Positions 1 through 7,026 are shown, counted from the stretch's first letter. The stretch: 18,022 nt of DNA from an uncultured Coleofasciculus sp. (GCA_902805485.1 CADCTM010000903.1:3637-21658), one strand, 5' to 3'. Made by a program: numbers and translations. Notes: generated from the sequence alone by a model not told the origin.

Positions 1-42
1 GGCAACGGATTAGGTAACGGATGACTCGTGACTAATGACAAC
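1..42. repeat. Composite dispersed repeat: GGCAACGGATTA plus TGACTAA-type heptamers
   Basis: GGCAACGGATTA (1-12) is followed by three tandem heptamers: TGACTCG (22-28), TGACTAA (29-35) and TGACAAC (36-42). The same 12-mer followed by TGACTAA heptamers recurs at 8256-8316. Here the unit lies within the open 3' part of the histidine kinase gene. The left end of the unit is outside the window. Confidence 0.6.
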
Positions 43-1472
43 CAGACAATGAAGGTTGTCCCCTTTCCTCGATTATCTTCAGTTTGATTAATTAGATCAG
101 AATTTTGTTTAGTCCAGACCGATTGTACTGGGCTAAACACTTCTATTTCACCCTGCATTTGTTCAATCAGTTCTTTTGCGATCGCGAGTCCCAAACCACT
201 GCCAGGAATCGCTGTTGCTGCCTGGACGCCCCGATAATGCCGCTCAAATAGATGTTCTAAGTCTTGGGGTGGAATTCCCGGTCCCGTGTCGCTAATGGCG
301 ATAGCCAAGCGAGTAAAGAGCGTTCGTCCTACAGCCCTTCGGGCATCCTTCGGCAGGCGTCCTCCCTTGGGAGAAGCGCTTATCGCAATCATTTTACCGG
401 GAAAGGTTTGTTGTTCACTAACTTGGATCTGAATTTGTCCGCCGGCTGGCGTGTATTTTAAAGCATTGTCGAGCAGATTGCTTAATACCTCGCGCAGCGC
501 TTGGGCATTGCCTTGCACTAACGGCAAATTGTTCGGAATTTCCGCTTTTAACTCTAGATTTCGTTCTTGAGCGATCGCTTTGGCGGAAACTAAAAGCGGT
601 TCTAAGACAGTCGTAACTGAAATCGCTTCTAGTGTTTGAGCATTGCCCGGTAATAGGGGCAAACCGAGTATGGTTGTCCCTTGTTGGGAAGCGTCATTAA
701 TTAGCGCCGCATTGAGTGGCAGTGGTGCTGTATTTTCTTCAGTCTGATCAAGGCAGGCGTCAAACTGTTGCAGTAACTCTTGCAAGCGCTCACTTTCTCC
801 CACAATACTTGATGCGACTTCCTGGTTTCTATCTCCTGGTTGCAGGCGCTTGAATAATAGCTTACCAAAGGTTCTTAACGCAGTTAAGGGGTTACGAAAT
901 TGATGCAAAAGGTCATCTAAGCGATCGCGTTGTTGAGCATGAAATTGCCGAGATTGACTCAACTCCTGCTCCACCCAAGCGCGACGCTGATCCATGATGT
1001 AACCAAGAGTCAAAGTCCGAGCAATTCGTTCAATTGTCGCTTTTTCTTGTTCATTCCACGCTCGATCATCACGCGCTGTAACGAGCAACCCCATCACCAC
1101 CCCTTCATGAATTAAGGGCAAAACAATTTGACGTTGCTGCCGTAAGAAATTTTCATCCCAATCTGCTGATGTTGAACTGACATCTGGATCATTGCCAGAC
1201 GGTTGAGGCAGTAACCGGGGTGCGGCTTTTAATAACCGAGGAATTGTGTTGATTTTACCTTGAAGTTCCGGCAAAATCAGAGCAGTATCTTCTTCTTCCC
1301 AAACCTCAGTTGTCTCCGGATAAACAACTACAGGAATTAGCTTTGGCTCAACCCCTTCTACCAGTTCTTCTGTTAAATAAACAGCACTCAAAGCGGCTCC
1401 TAAAGCTTGAGTTAATACTGCCACTTGCGACTTACACAAAGCGACAAATTCTGAACTGGCAGGAATGAACAT
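1..1472 (-). CDS. GAF-domain sensor histidine kinase, Hik2/CSK-like (3' end off window)
   Basis: Two-component sensor kinase predicted to autophosphorylate on histidine and pass phosphate to a response regulator. It starts at the ATG reading down from 1472 (MFIPASSEFVALCKSQ) and is open to the window edge, about 490 codons, so the stop lies outside. Residues about 1-160 look like a GAF sensor domain with no membrane segment, hence cytosolic. The H box is HQFRNPLTALRTF with phospho-acceptor H190. The ATPase domain has an N box (DNALKY, N336), G1 box (DTGPG, D395) and G2 box (GSGLGLAIAK). The HQFRNPLTALRTF box and N-terminal Cys13 recall the cyanobacterial Hik2/chloroplast sensor kinase family, whose GAF domain senses redox state; that assignment is from memory. 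Oddity: about 29 extra residues (366-394) sit between the N and G1 boxes and look repeat-derived. The last visible residues lie in a dispersed repeat (1-42), so the C-terminal tail may not be ancestral. Confidence 0.9.
   Translation of the reverse strand, partial: MFIPASSEFVALCKSQVAVLTQALGAALSAVYLTEELVEGVEPKLIPVVVYPETTEVWEEEDTALILPELQGKINTIPRLLKAAPRLLPQPSGNDPDVSSTSADWDENFLRQQRQIVLPLIHEGVVMGLLVTARDDRAWNEQEKATIERIARTLTLGYIMDQRRAWVEQELSQSRQFHAQQRDRLDDLLHQFRNPLTALRTFGKLLFKRLQPGDRNQEVASSIVGESERLQELLQQFDACLDQTEENTAPLPLNAALINDASQQGTTILGLPLLPGNAQTLEAISVTTVLEPLLVSAKAIAQERNLELKAEIPNNLPLVQGNAQALREVLSNLLDNALKYTPAGGQIQIQVSEQQTFPGKMIAISASPKGGRLPKDARRAVGRTLFTRLAIAISDTGPGIPPQDLEHLFERHYRGVQAATAIPGSGLGLAIAKELIEQMQGEIEVFSPVQSVWTKQNSDLINQTEDNRGKGTTFIVWLSLVTSHPLPNPL
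305..380 (-). repeat. Palindromic repeat-like insertion inside the kinase ATPase domain
   Basis: This segment encodes the Arg/Lys/Gly/Pro-rich peptide ASPKGGRLPKDARRAV and what follows, between the N and G1 boxes of the kinase. It contains the perfect palindrome CTCCCTTGGGAG (362-373) and the small hairpin GCCCTTCGGGC (334-344). The residues IAIS occur on both sides (codons at 389-378 and 302-291), as an imperfect duplication of 9 of 12 bases. Removing one IAIS copy plus the insert leaves the contiguous and typical reading MIAISDTGPG. It resembles palindromic interspersed repeats I recall from filamentous cyanobacteria, but membership in a named family is unproven. Confidence 0.55.
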
Positions 1473-1716
1473 AAGGTTAAAATAAATAGTCTAGGAGTGT
1501 ACTGGTTTCGGGAAACTCCTGTTGGTTTCCTCTCAATCATGTCTAACTAGTAATAAAACTGATTATGAATCGCTGCACCTACCAAACGTATTAAGTAAGT
1601 TGATACTCATTGCTAAAAGCGGAAAGTGAGGTTAAGCCTGAACTCGTTGCAGCTAAATCCAGACAAAGCAATGCTTTGCCATTACCTCATATTACGCTCT
1701 GTAAAGTACAGTATAG

Positions 1717-1745
1717 TTTTCAACCGCAAATTTCTCATTTATAAC
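1717..1745 (+). promoter_or_regulatory. Possible upstream sigma-70 promoter for the DUF3155 gene
   Basis: TTTTCA (1717-1722) and TATAAC (1740-1745) are separated by 17 bases. The -10 matches consensus at five of six positions and the -35 at four. It would give a leader of about 150 bases. It is weaker than the downstream candidate at 1815-1843. Confidence 0.3.
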
Positions 1746-1814
1746 GCCTCTTAAACTGTTACTATCTTTGCCAGTGAAGCCTTTCAGGATTTTGTATCAA
1801 ACTATAAATAGGTA

Positions 1815-1843
1815 TTGATTTTTTGAACTCAACCCGATATACT
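1815..1843 (+). promoter_or_regulatory. Likely sigma-70-type promoter of the DUF3155 gene
   Basis: TTGATT (1815-1820) and TATACT (1838-1843) are separated by exactly 17 bases. Transcription would start near 1850 and give a leader of about 50 bases that includes the strong Shine-Dalgarno at 1887-1893. Confidence 0.55.
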
Positions 1844-1886
1844 TTCGACGGCTTTTGTAACTAACATTACAAATGTCAGCAAAAAG

Positions 1887-1893
1887 AGGAGGT
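1887..1893 (+). promoter_or_regulatory. Strong Shine-Dalgarno that fixes the TTG start of the DUF3155 gene
   Basis: AGGAGGT at 1887-1893 is a full anti-16S match, seven bases before TTG at 1901. This supports TTG as the start. The nearby ATG at 1873 opens a different frame that stops after 33 codons. Confidence 0.75.
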
Positions 1894-1900
1894 AAAGAGG

Positions 1901-2218
1901 TTGGCAAGAAGACGCAAGCGCAAAAGTCGCCGCCGCCAAGAAGGGCGCAAGATTCTGGAGCACGTGCCTCAGTATAATCTCGAAAGCGGTGAAGATAAAC
2001 CAGTGACAGCAGCACGAAAATATATTCAATCCGCAGGGATACTTCCACCAGCTTTGCTGCTAGTGAAACGAAACGAACATACTACAGACCGATACTTCTG
2101 GGCAGAAAAAGGACTATTTGGTGCTCAATACGTCGAAGAAAACCATTTTCTGTTTCCCAGTCTACGGATACAGGACTCACCGGTAGAAAACACTGCTGTT
2201 GCGGTTTCTAGCCGTTGA
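1901..2218 (+). CDS. Conserved cyanobacterial protein, DUF3155 family
   Basis: A 105-residue protein of unknown function that I recognise as a conserved cyanobacterial family (DUF3155, from memory). It begins MARRRKRKSRRRQEGRK, an extremely basic N-terminus that could bind nucleic acid, followed by the conserved stretches ESGEDKPVTAARKYI and YFWAEKGLFGAQYVEENHF. There is no signal peptide or membrane segment. The start is TTG, chosen because of the AGGAGGT seven bases upstream and because the reading gives the canonical family N-terminus. It is monocistronic: its own promoter lies upstream and a strong hairpin (2256-2296) lies 37 bases after the stop. RNA or ribosome binding is only an inference from the Arg/Lys tail. 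Confidence 0.88.
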   Translation: MARRRKRKSRRRQEGRKILEHVPQYNLESGEDKPVTAARKYIQSAGILPPALLLVKRNEHTTDRYFWAEKGLFGAQYVEENHFLFPSLRIQDSPVENTAVAVSSR

Positions 2219-2255
2219 TCGCTCAAGGATAAAACAGGCCTGACAAGCGTGCTCA

Positions 2256-2296
2256 ATTAACCCGACTCAAGTGCCAAGAGCTTGTGTCGGGTTAAT
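2256..2296. terminator. Strong hairpin between convergent genes, bidirectional terminator
   Basis: The arm ATTAACCCGACTCAAG (2256-2271) pairs with CTTGTGTCGGGTTAAT (2281-2296) at 15 of 16 positions across a 9-base loop. It lies between the stop of the DUF3155 gene (2218) and the stop of the convergent CCB gene (2307). There is no long T tract on either side, so it may act through stem stability or as an mRNA 3'-end protector. Confidence 0.75.
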
Positions 2297-2306
2297 CTAT
2301 TTATGG

Positions 2307-2855
2307 TTAATGGGTAGAAGGTTCAACAGCGGGCTTAAGCTTTAAAGCCTGTTGTAACTGCTGTAGTTCATCACGATGGGCTGTGACGGTAATAAGAGTT
2401 TGAATACCTGTTTCTTGGATCGATACAGGTTCTACTCTTAAAGAAACCTGTTCGTTTCGTCCGGCTTTTTTCCAGTAAAAAAGTCCTGCTGCTGGGGAAA
2501 GTAGAACCAGTCCTAAGAAAAGGCGATCCAAGGAGGGATACAAAAATGAGAGAACTAGCGATAAACAAAGAATGCCACAAGCGGCGAGTGTTGTTAAAAA
2601 AATCGCCATGAACCAACTAGGGCGAACAAAGCCTTGGAATGTAACTTGATTAGTTGCGGCATCCAGTGCTGCCACTCGGTAAGCTCTTTGGTCAAAATAT
2701 TGCTGCAAGCGTGTAAGAATGGACTCTTCTGATTCTTGAGCAATCAGTCCCACTTGTTGCGTGCGGTCTTTAACAGAAGCGCGAATGAAAAACAATAAAC
2801 CGACTGCCAACAAGAGTGTGAGCAGGAATGTAGAAGAAAGAATTGGTGTATTCAC
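2307..2855 (-). CDS. Cofactor assembly of complex C subunit B (CCB2/CCB4 family)
   Basis: A 182-residue membrane protein matching the cyanobacterial/plastid CCB2/CCB4 family (DUF2930). In algae and plants this family helps attach haem c' (ci) covalently to cytochrome b6 on the stromal side of the thylakoid membrane. The sequence has an N-terminal membrane helix (about 6-25), a soluble stretch containing RLQQYFDQRAYRVAALD, and a helical hairpin (about 80-104 and 109-128) preceded by the conserved-looking GFVRPSWFMAIFL. The C-terminal cytosolic part ends in a Gln-rich helix. The family assignment is from recognition of the overall pattern; the b6f role is known from eukaryotic homologues and inferred here. 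It is transcribed away from the PadR gene by 250 bases and is probably monocistronic or the distal member of a loose unit. Confidence 0.85.
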   Translation of the reverse strand: MNTPILSSTFLLTLLLAVGLLFFIRASVKDRTQQVGLIAQESEESILTRLQQYFDQRAYRVAALDAATNQVTFQGFVRPSWFMAIFLTTLAACGILCLSLVLSFLYPSLDRLFLGLVLLSPAAGLFYWKKAGRNEQVSLRVEPVSIQETGIQTLITVTAHRDELQQLQQALKLKPAVEPSTH

Positions 2856-3105
2856 AGACGTTTAATTAAGACATTCACATAGGCTTCTATTTTACGATTT
2901 GTTAACCAATAGTGGTCAGAGATGAGCGTTATCTCTCACCTGTCTTCCCCCTAGAGCGGCACTCTTGTAGAATCAAACACTCAACTGTAACCATTAATCA
3001 ATCGCTAGCAGCTTGTGTAATTGAGAAACGAATCTCAAACAAATGCGTGATTAAACGCAACTGCTAGACGGCGCTCATTTTGTAACCAAAGACAGCGAGA
3101 AACTT

Positions 3106-3459
3106 TTACATCGCTTTGCTGTCATCAGCCATATAGCCTCGCCAAAAGCTGGCAAGTTCCTGAGCTTGATCTCGCCACTCGGAGCGAATTTGATACATCC
3201 TCCTGGGGCGTCCTCTGCCTTCTACTTTTTTCCAGTACCCGGCAATTGCCTCTGCCTCTTCCAGAAACTTTAAGGCGCTGTAGAGGACGGTATCAGAAAG
3301 TCGATAAGTTGGGTACTCATGTTCCAGTTGTTGAATCAGTTGTGTTCCATAGGATTCTCCTTTCAACAAGACGGAAAGCACATAACATACGGCTAATTCC
3401 TTGTTGAGATAGTTAGGAGGGGGGTCTTGAAAAAACTGATAGATATCCTCAAATTTCAT
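3106..3459 (-). CDS. PadR-family winged-helix transcriptional regulator
   Basis: A 117-residue DNA-binding regulator. Residues about 20-95 form a PadR-type winged helix-turn-helix: ELAVCYVLSVLLKGESYGTQLIQQLE, split here as ELAVCYVLSVLLKGES then YGTQLIQQLE, followed by the recognition helix LSDTVLYSALKFLEE and the wing GRGRPRRMYQI. The short C-terminal helix (RDQAQELASFWRGYM) is the likely dimer interface. I chose ATG at 3459 because MKFEDIYQFF looks like the family N-terminus and AGAGAG lies eight bases upstream. The frame stays open to a GTG at 3537, which would add 26 residues (MLKRSLVSEK and so on), but that GTG has no clear ribosome binding site. The ligand and targets are unknown. The neighbouring CCB gene is a possible target only by proximity. 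Confidence 0.88.
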   Translation of the reverse strand: MKFEDIYQFFQDPPPNYLNKELAVCYVLSVLLKGESYGTQLIQQLEHEYPTYRLSDTVLYSALKFLEEAEAIAGYWKKVEGRGRPRRMYQIRSEWRDQAQELASFWRGYMADDSKAM

Positions 3460-4066
3460 CTGCATAGCTCTCTGAATATCCCAGCCCACCGGATTTGAAT
3501 GGGAAAGTTTTTCTGAAACTAACGATCGCTTCAGCACCCCTAAAAACTCATACCAATTCAGCCTTATACATTCCCTGTACTCATTTCTCTCGAATCACTC
3601 GGCAGATGGCGCCAAACAAAGCGTTATCGATTCGGGGAGTATAGGAGCTAATTGGAGAGGACGCGACACAACGCGTGCGTATCTGCCCACATTCGCGACC
3701 AACCCTAATCGGTTAATCGCTCTCACACCTTATAGCGTGAAAGTCTTGACTAAGGTGTAACTCACAGGTTGGTTCGTCCAATTTAGATGCAACACATCTG
3801 AATTATCACGATCAATCACCGTTAAGTCACCTAAAACGCTCTTCAGTAGCATCCGTACTATCTCCAAGGTTATTGCATGGTAGATGTTCTCGTTCCCTGA
3901 AGATCACAAGCCAGACCTAAGGTTGAAAGTCTTCAATCTTTATCTACTCACTTATAGACAGGTATTCCGTATACTTTTGAGTTTTCGGGAAATAACAAGT
4001 CCACAGGATTGATTGATATCAAACTATTGGTCACTCACTCATCAGCGGTTAGCCAATCTTAATCGG
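3460..4066. other. Long non-coding region downstream of the NTF2-like gene and upstream of PadR
   Basis: About 600 bases with no credible ORF on either strand and no recognisable tRNA or rRNA. It contains a perfect 8-bp inverted repeat, ACACCTTA (3725-3732) and TAAGGTGT (3751-3758), around a loop that itself contains AGTCTTGACT. A pyrimidine/CA tract, CTCTCACACC, lies just before it. The PadR promoter should lie in the first 100 or so bases, but I cannot single one out. A small RNA is possible but unproven. Confidence 0.5.
3725..3758. repeat. Inverted repeat ACACCTTA...TAAGGTGT in the intergenic region
   Basis: Perfect 8-bp arms (3725-3732 and 3751-3758) enclose 18 bases. It lies in the middle of the 600-base gap and not next to a gene end, so it could belong to a structured RNA, an operator or nothing. 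No T tract follows on either strand. Confidence 0.4.
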
Positions 4067-4537
4067 TTACACCATTAGCTCTGGATTCGTCTGCCATACT
4101 TCCTTGATAATTTTGCCGAATTGGTCGAATTGCACCTGATAAGACATGGACAAAACGACAACAGTGCCGCGATTGGACTGCGCGGTGATCTGAATTTCAG
4201 CATCAACGCGGCGCAAGTATTGTTGTTGTTTGACAACTTGGAAGTTTTTGATTTGGTACTGCCCAAAAAATTTCTGCCAAGCGGAGTAGATCGATTGACC
4301 CTGATAAACTTCGTCTACATCTGAAACGCTATAAGAGCGCTCTAAAACCGCATTATCACTATAGCGACTGGCTAAGAGTTCTGGATTTTCTGAAGCAATT
4401 GCTTCCCAGTGCTGTTGAGCTACCAATAATGTATTGGCACTGCTACTGCTTTTGTACAGTGATAAAGTGCAAACCAAAGCAATGGCATAAGTTGCATAAG
4501 ATAAACGCTGCCTTAAAGTTGCTCTAAAACGCTCCAT
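4067..4537 (-). CDS. Exported or membrane-anchored NTF2/SnoaL-like domain protein
   Basis: A 156-residue protein. A basic N-terminus (MERFRATLRQR) is followed by a hydrophobic segment (about 13-28, YATYAIALVCTLSLY), suggesting a signal peptide or signal anchor. Residues about 36-150 have the pattern of an NTF2-like cone fold: an opening helix with QHWEAIASENPELLASRYSDNAVLE, then YQGQSIYSAWQKFFGQY, then beta strands including VDAEIQITAQ and TVVVLSMSYQVQFDQFGKI. Such domains act as small-molecule enzymes or binding scaffolds; no catalytic residues can be assigned. It is isolated by long non-coding gaps on both sides, so context gives no function. ATG at 4537 has AAGAGCG just upstream. Confidence 0.82.
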   Translation of the reverse strand: MERFRATLRQRLSYATYAIALVCTLSLYKSSSSANTLLVAQQHWEAIASENPELLASRYSDNAVLERSYSVSDVDEVYQGQSIYSAWQKFFGQYQIKNFQVVKQQQYLRRVDAEIQITAQSNRGTVVVLSMSYQVQFDQFGKIIKEVWQTNPELMV

Positions 4538-4973
4538 CGCTCTTCGTTTCCCTGTTCCTGATCAATTCGGCTTTATGAGGAAATAGCAGACGACAGAGAA
4601 GCTGTAGTGACAACCCTGAGCCTGTACTTTGTCAAGACGACTCACTGGAATTAAAAGTTCTCGCTTTTTACATTTTTTGAAGAAAATCCCGTAGCCTCAG
4701 TTTGAGACGACTCAACGCGATTAACTCAATGAACCCTAAAGCCCACGAGATGAGAAAATCGTGAAAAGATTTAAAACAGGATTTTTCCTCACAACGATTG
4801 CGATATTCCCTAGCAAAACCGCCCTGAAAAGAACAAACGTTTCAAGTATAGCCGGATCGACTCCAGAAACAGTAAAATCAGCACAGTTGTTGAGGAAAAA
4901 CACCTCATTAAGCCAGCAACAAGCGAGATAATGAAATTGAACTAGGTTTGAATTTAAGAGCTGAAGAGCCCCA
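4538..4973. other. Non-coding divergent region between the NTF2-like and DUF3611 genes
   Basis: This 436-base AT-rich divergent region should hold promoters for both flanking genes. Visible structure is limited. The 10-mer AGACGACTCA is directly repeated at 4635-4644 and 4705-4714, 70 bases apart. A short hairpin, TGAGG with CCTCA, lies near 4893-4910. I see no tRNA. A minus-strand ORF reading through the 3' part overlaps the DUF3611 start and looks spurious. Confidence 0.5.
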
Positions 4974-5564
4974 ATGCGAGAAAAGCCTGAAACAGCTACA
5001 CTTCCTCCAGCCCTCCAGCGTGTTGCCTTTGCCCTACGCACTTTCGGAGGGATTTCCTTCTGGCTCCAGTTAATTCTCGGGGTTGTTTCTTTGTTTGTTT
5101 TGGTGTTTGCCACAATTAGTGGTAGTGTTGGTCGTCAAGTTAATCCAGCGAATAATCAAGGGACGGGATTTGGCGTCTTTTTTGCAATTTGTGGATTAGT
5201 GACGCTGGGTGTGGGCGCTTATTTTGCATTTCGTTACACTCGACTTGCTAAAAATTTGATCGAGTCAAATGCGGCAGGAAGACCGAGTAAAGCGGACACT
5301 TTGCAAATTATCCGACTCGGACTGATTGTTAATTTGGTAGGAATGTTGTTGACGATTGTGGGCGCACAGGCGATTATCGGCAGCATCCTGGCAAAGTCTT
5401 TTGCTCAACCGCAAGGAGCTGTAGGTGTTGGGGGAATCGTTGACCTGAATAGGTTTGTGCAGCCAATAGATTTGTTTGTGGTGCAAGCTAATACTAATAC
5501 GATCGCCGCTCATTTTGTGGGAATTACGGCTTCCTTGTGGCTGTTCAATCGTGTTAATCGCTAA
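4974..5564 (+). CDS. DUF3611 (TIC21/PIC1-like) four-helix membrane protein
   Basis: A 196-residue integral membrane protein of the DUF3611 family, which includes plant chloroplast TIC21/PIC1, an inner-envelope protein implicated in protein import or iron transport. The sequence has a short basic N-terminus ending RVAFALRTFGGISFWLQL, which is characteristic of the family, then membrane segments at about 27-49, 66-88, 112-140 and 174-192. The loop FRYTRLAKNLIESNAAGRPSKADTLQIIR, read as FRYTRLAKNLIES plus RPSKADTLQIIR, is amphipathic and basic. The start ATG follows the purine-rich AAGAGCCCCA. Serine-tRNA ligase follows 178 bases downstream with HIP1 sites in the gap, so co-transcription is not assured. 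Iron transport is a hypothesis carried over from homologues. Confidence 0.87.
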   Translation: MREKPETATLPPALQRVAFALRTFGGISFWLQLILGVVSLFVLVFATISGSVGRQVNPANNQGTGFGVFFAICGLVTLGVGAYFAFRYTRLAKNLIESNAAGRPSKADTLQIIRLGLIVNLVGMLLTIVGAQAIIGSILAKSFAQPQGAVGVGGIVDLNRFVQPIDLFVVQANTNTIAAHFVGITASLWLFNRVNR

Positions 5565-5742
5565 CCTGTTGAGTCTTTCAGACTCGTGAGGGTGGTGCTT
5601 AATTTTACTTTAGGCGCGAACTATGGCAGATTGGGGGAATTCAAGCGATCGCCTTTCTCCTGGTTTGATGTAAATTGCCATGAACGGCCTTCTGCTTGCT
5701 CTTATCGCGATCGCATTCTTGTTGTAGAAAAAGTCAAAACCT

Positions 5743-7026
5743 GTGCTTGACCTAAAGCAAATTCGGGAAAATCCACAAAGCATCCAAGAACTACTAGACA
5801 GGCGTTGTGTCGGTCAGTATGACCTCAAGCCGATCTTAGAATTAAATCAGCGTCAACGGGAACTAGAAGCCTCACGCACTTCATTCCAAGCCCGTAGTAA
5901 CGAAATTGGTAAATTAATTGGTCAAACTATTAAAGCGGGTACTCCTGCTGATGCGCCGGAACTCCAAGCGCTACGGGATGAAGGCAACCAAGTTAAAGCC
6001 ACATTAAGTGAACTAGAACCCCAAGAAAAAGACCTCAAAGCCCAAATTGAAGCCCTCTTATTACCCCTTCCCAACTTACCTAGTGCCTCAACACCACTGG
6101 GTAAAAGTGAAGAAGAAAATGTCGAAATCCGTCGTTGGGGTGATGAATACATTCCCCAAAATCCAGATATTCTCCCCCATTGGCAAATCGGAGAAAAACT
6201 CGGTATTCTCAATTTTGAACGGGCGGTAAAAGTCGCCCAAAGTCGATTTGTCACCTTAATTGGGGCAGGGGCGGCATTGGAAAGGGCGCTGATTAACTTC
6301 ATGCTTGACCAGCAAATCGCTGTTGGATACCTGGAGGTCATGCCACCCATCCTGATTAATAGCGAGTCTCTCACGGCGACAGGGCAGTTACCTAAGTTTG
6401 CCGAGGAAAGCTTCAAGTGTGAAAGTGATGACTTGTGGCTTGCTCCGACTGCCGAAGTGCCGTTAACTAATCTTTATCGGGATGAAGTAATTGAATCGTC
6501 TCAGTTACCGATTTATCACTGCGCCTATACCCCCTGTTTTCGGCGCGAAGCAGGAAGTTACGGACGCGATACACGAGGATTGATTCGACTACACCAATTT
6601 AATAAAGTTGAGCTGGTAAAAGTTGTTAATCCTGCTACCTCTGAGTCGGAACTGCAAAAATTAGTTCAGAATGCGGCGGCGATTTTAGAAGCCTTAGAAT
6701 TACCATACCGAATCATCGAACTGTGTACGGGTGATTTGGGCTTCTCCGCTAACAAAACCTATGACTTAGAGGTATGGTTGCCCTCTGCCGGGAAGTATCG
6801 CGAAATTTCTAGTTGTTCCAATTGCGGTGATTTTCAGGCGCGGCGCGGTAATATTCGCTTTAAAGAGGCAGGCAAAAAAGGTACTCAGTTCGTCCATACC
6901 CTCAACGGTTCGGGATTAGCAGTTGGACGTACGATGTCTGCCGTTTTAGAGAATTATCAGCAACCAGATGGCACGGTTAGCATACCCCAGGCGCTGCAAC
7001 CTTATCTGAAGCGTGAGGTGTTGTAA
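5743..7026 (+). CDS. serS: Seryl-tRNA synthetase
   Basis: Class II aminoacyl-tRNA synthetase that charges tRNA-Ser (and tRNA-Sec where present) using ATP and serine in the cytosol. At 427 residues it has the normal bacterial length. Residues about 30-105 form the antiparallel coiled-coil arm that grips the long variable arm of tRNA-Ser. The core has TAEVPLTNLYRDE (236-248, serine pocket), motif 2 FRREAGSYGRDTRG (266-279), the EISSCSNCGDFQARR region (354-368) and motif 3 GSGLAVGRT (389-397). All are intact. The start is GTG at 5743, which gives the canonical MLDLKQIRENPQ; no strong Shine-Dalgarno is visible. It heads a same-strand run with rseP, nth and rpsN at short gaps of about 50-100 bases. 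Confidence 0.98.
   Translation: MLDLKQIRENPQSIQELLDRRCVGQYDLKPILELNQRQRELEASRTSFQARSNEIGKLIGQTIKAGTPADAPELQALRDEGNQVKATLSELEPQEKDLKAQIEALLLPLPNLPSASTPLGKSEEENVEIRRWGDEYIPQNPDILPHWQIGEKLGILNFERAVKVAQSRFVTLIGAGAALERALINFMLDQQIAVGYLEVMPPILINSESLTATGQLPKFAEESFKCESDDLWLAPTAEVPLTNLYRDEVIESSQLPIYHCAYTPCFRREAGSYGRDTRGLIRLHQFNKVELVKVVNPATSESELQKLVQNAAAILEALELPYRIIELCTGDLGFSANKTYDLEVWLPSAGKYREISSCSNCGDFQARRGNIRFKEAGKKGTQFVHTLNGSGLAVGRTMSAVLENYQQPDGTVSIPQALQPYLKREVL

Larger units (their letters stand above)
1473..1900. other. Non-coding region between divergent kinase and DUF3155 gene
   Basis: This 428-base divergent intergenic stretch contains two candidate plus-strand promoters for the DUF3155 gene (1717-1745 and 1815-1843) and a strong ribosome binding site (1887-1893). 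A short inverted motif, AGGAGT with ACTCCT about 16 bases later, lies near 1495-1520, just upstream of the kinase. I see no convincing minus-strand -10/-35 pair for the kinase, no tRNA and no convincing ORF. Confidence 0.6.

Noticed and set aside
1493..1520. AGGAGT...ACTCCT inverted motif upstream of the kinase as terminator or operator
   Set aside because: The arms are only 6 bp, with an internal competing GTTTC/GAAAC pairing and no T tract. Too weak to call.
1873..1974. ATG-started 33-codon ORF overlapping the DUF3155 start
   Set aside because: It has no ribosome binding site of its own, while AGGAGGT is ideally spaced for the TTG at 1901 in another frame, which gives a recognisable protein.
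3460..3537. GTG-started 26-residue N-terminal extension of the PadR regulator
   Set aside because: The extension lacks family resemblance and a good ribosome binding site. The internal ATG at 3459 gives the typical MKFEDIYQFF start with AGAGAG at proper spacing. It is not excluded.
3715..3735. Yfr1-like small RNA core suggested by CTCTCACACC
   Set aside because: The conserved Yfr1 core, as I recall it, is ACTCCTCACAC, which is not matched exactly, and no adjacent terminator hairpin with a T tract is present.
4736..5113. Minus-strand 125-codon ORF overlapping the DUF3611 start
   Set aside because: It is antisense to the conserved N-terminus of DUF3611, has no family pattern and extends into low-complexity AT-rich DNA. 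It looks like a shadow frame.
5922..6416. Minus-strand 164-codon ORF inside serS
   Set aside because: It is antisense to conserved seryl-tRNA synthetase motifs and has serine-rich shadow composition with no domain pattern.
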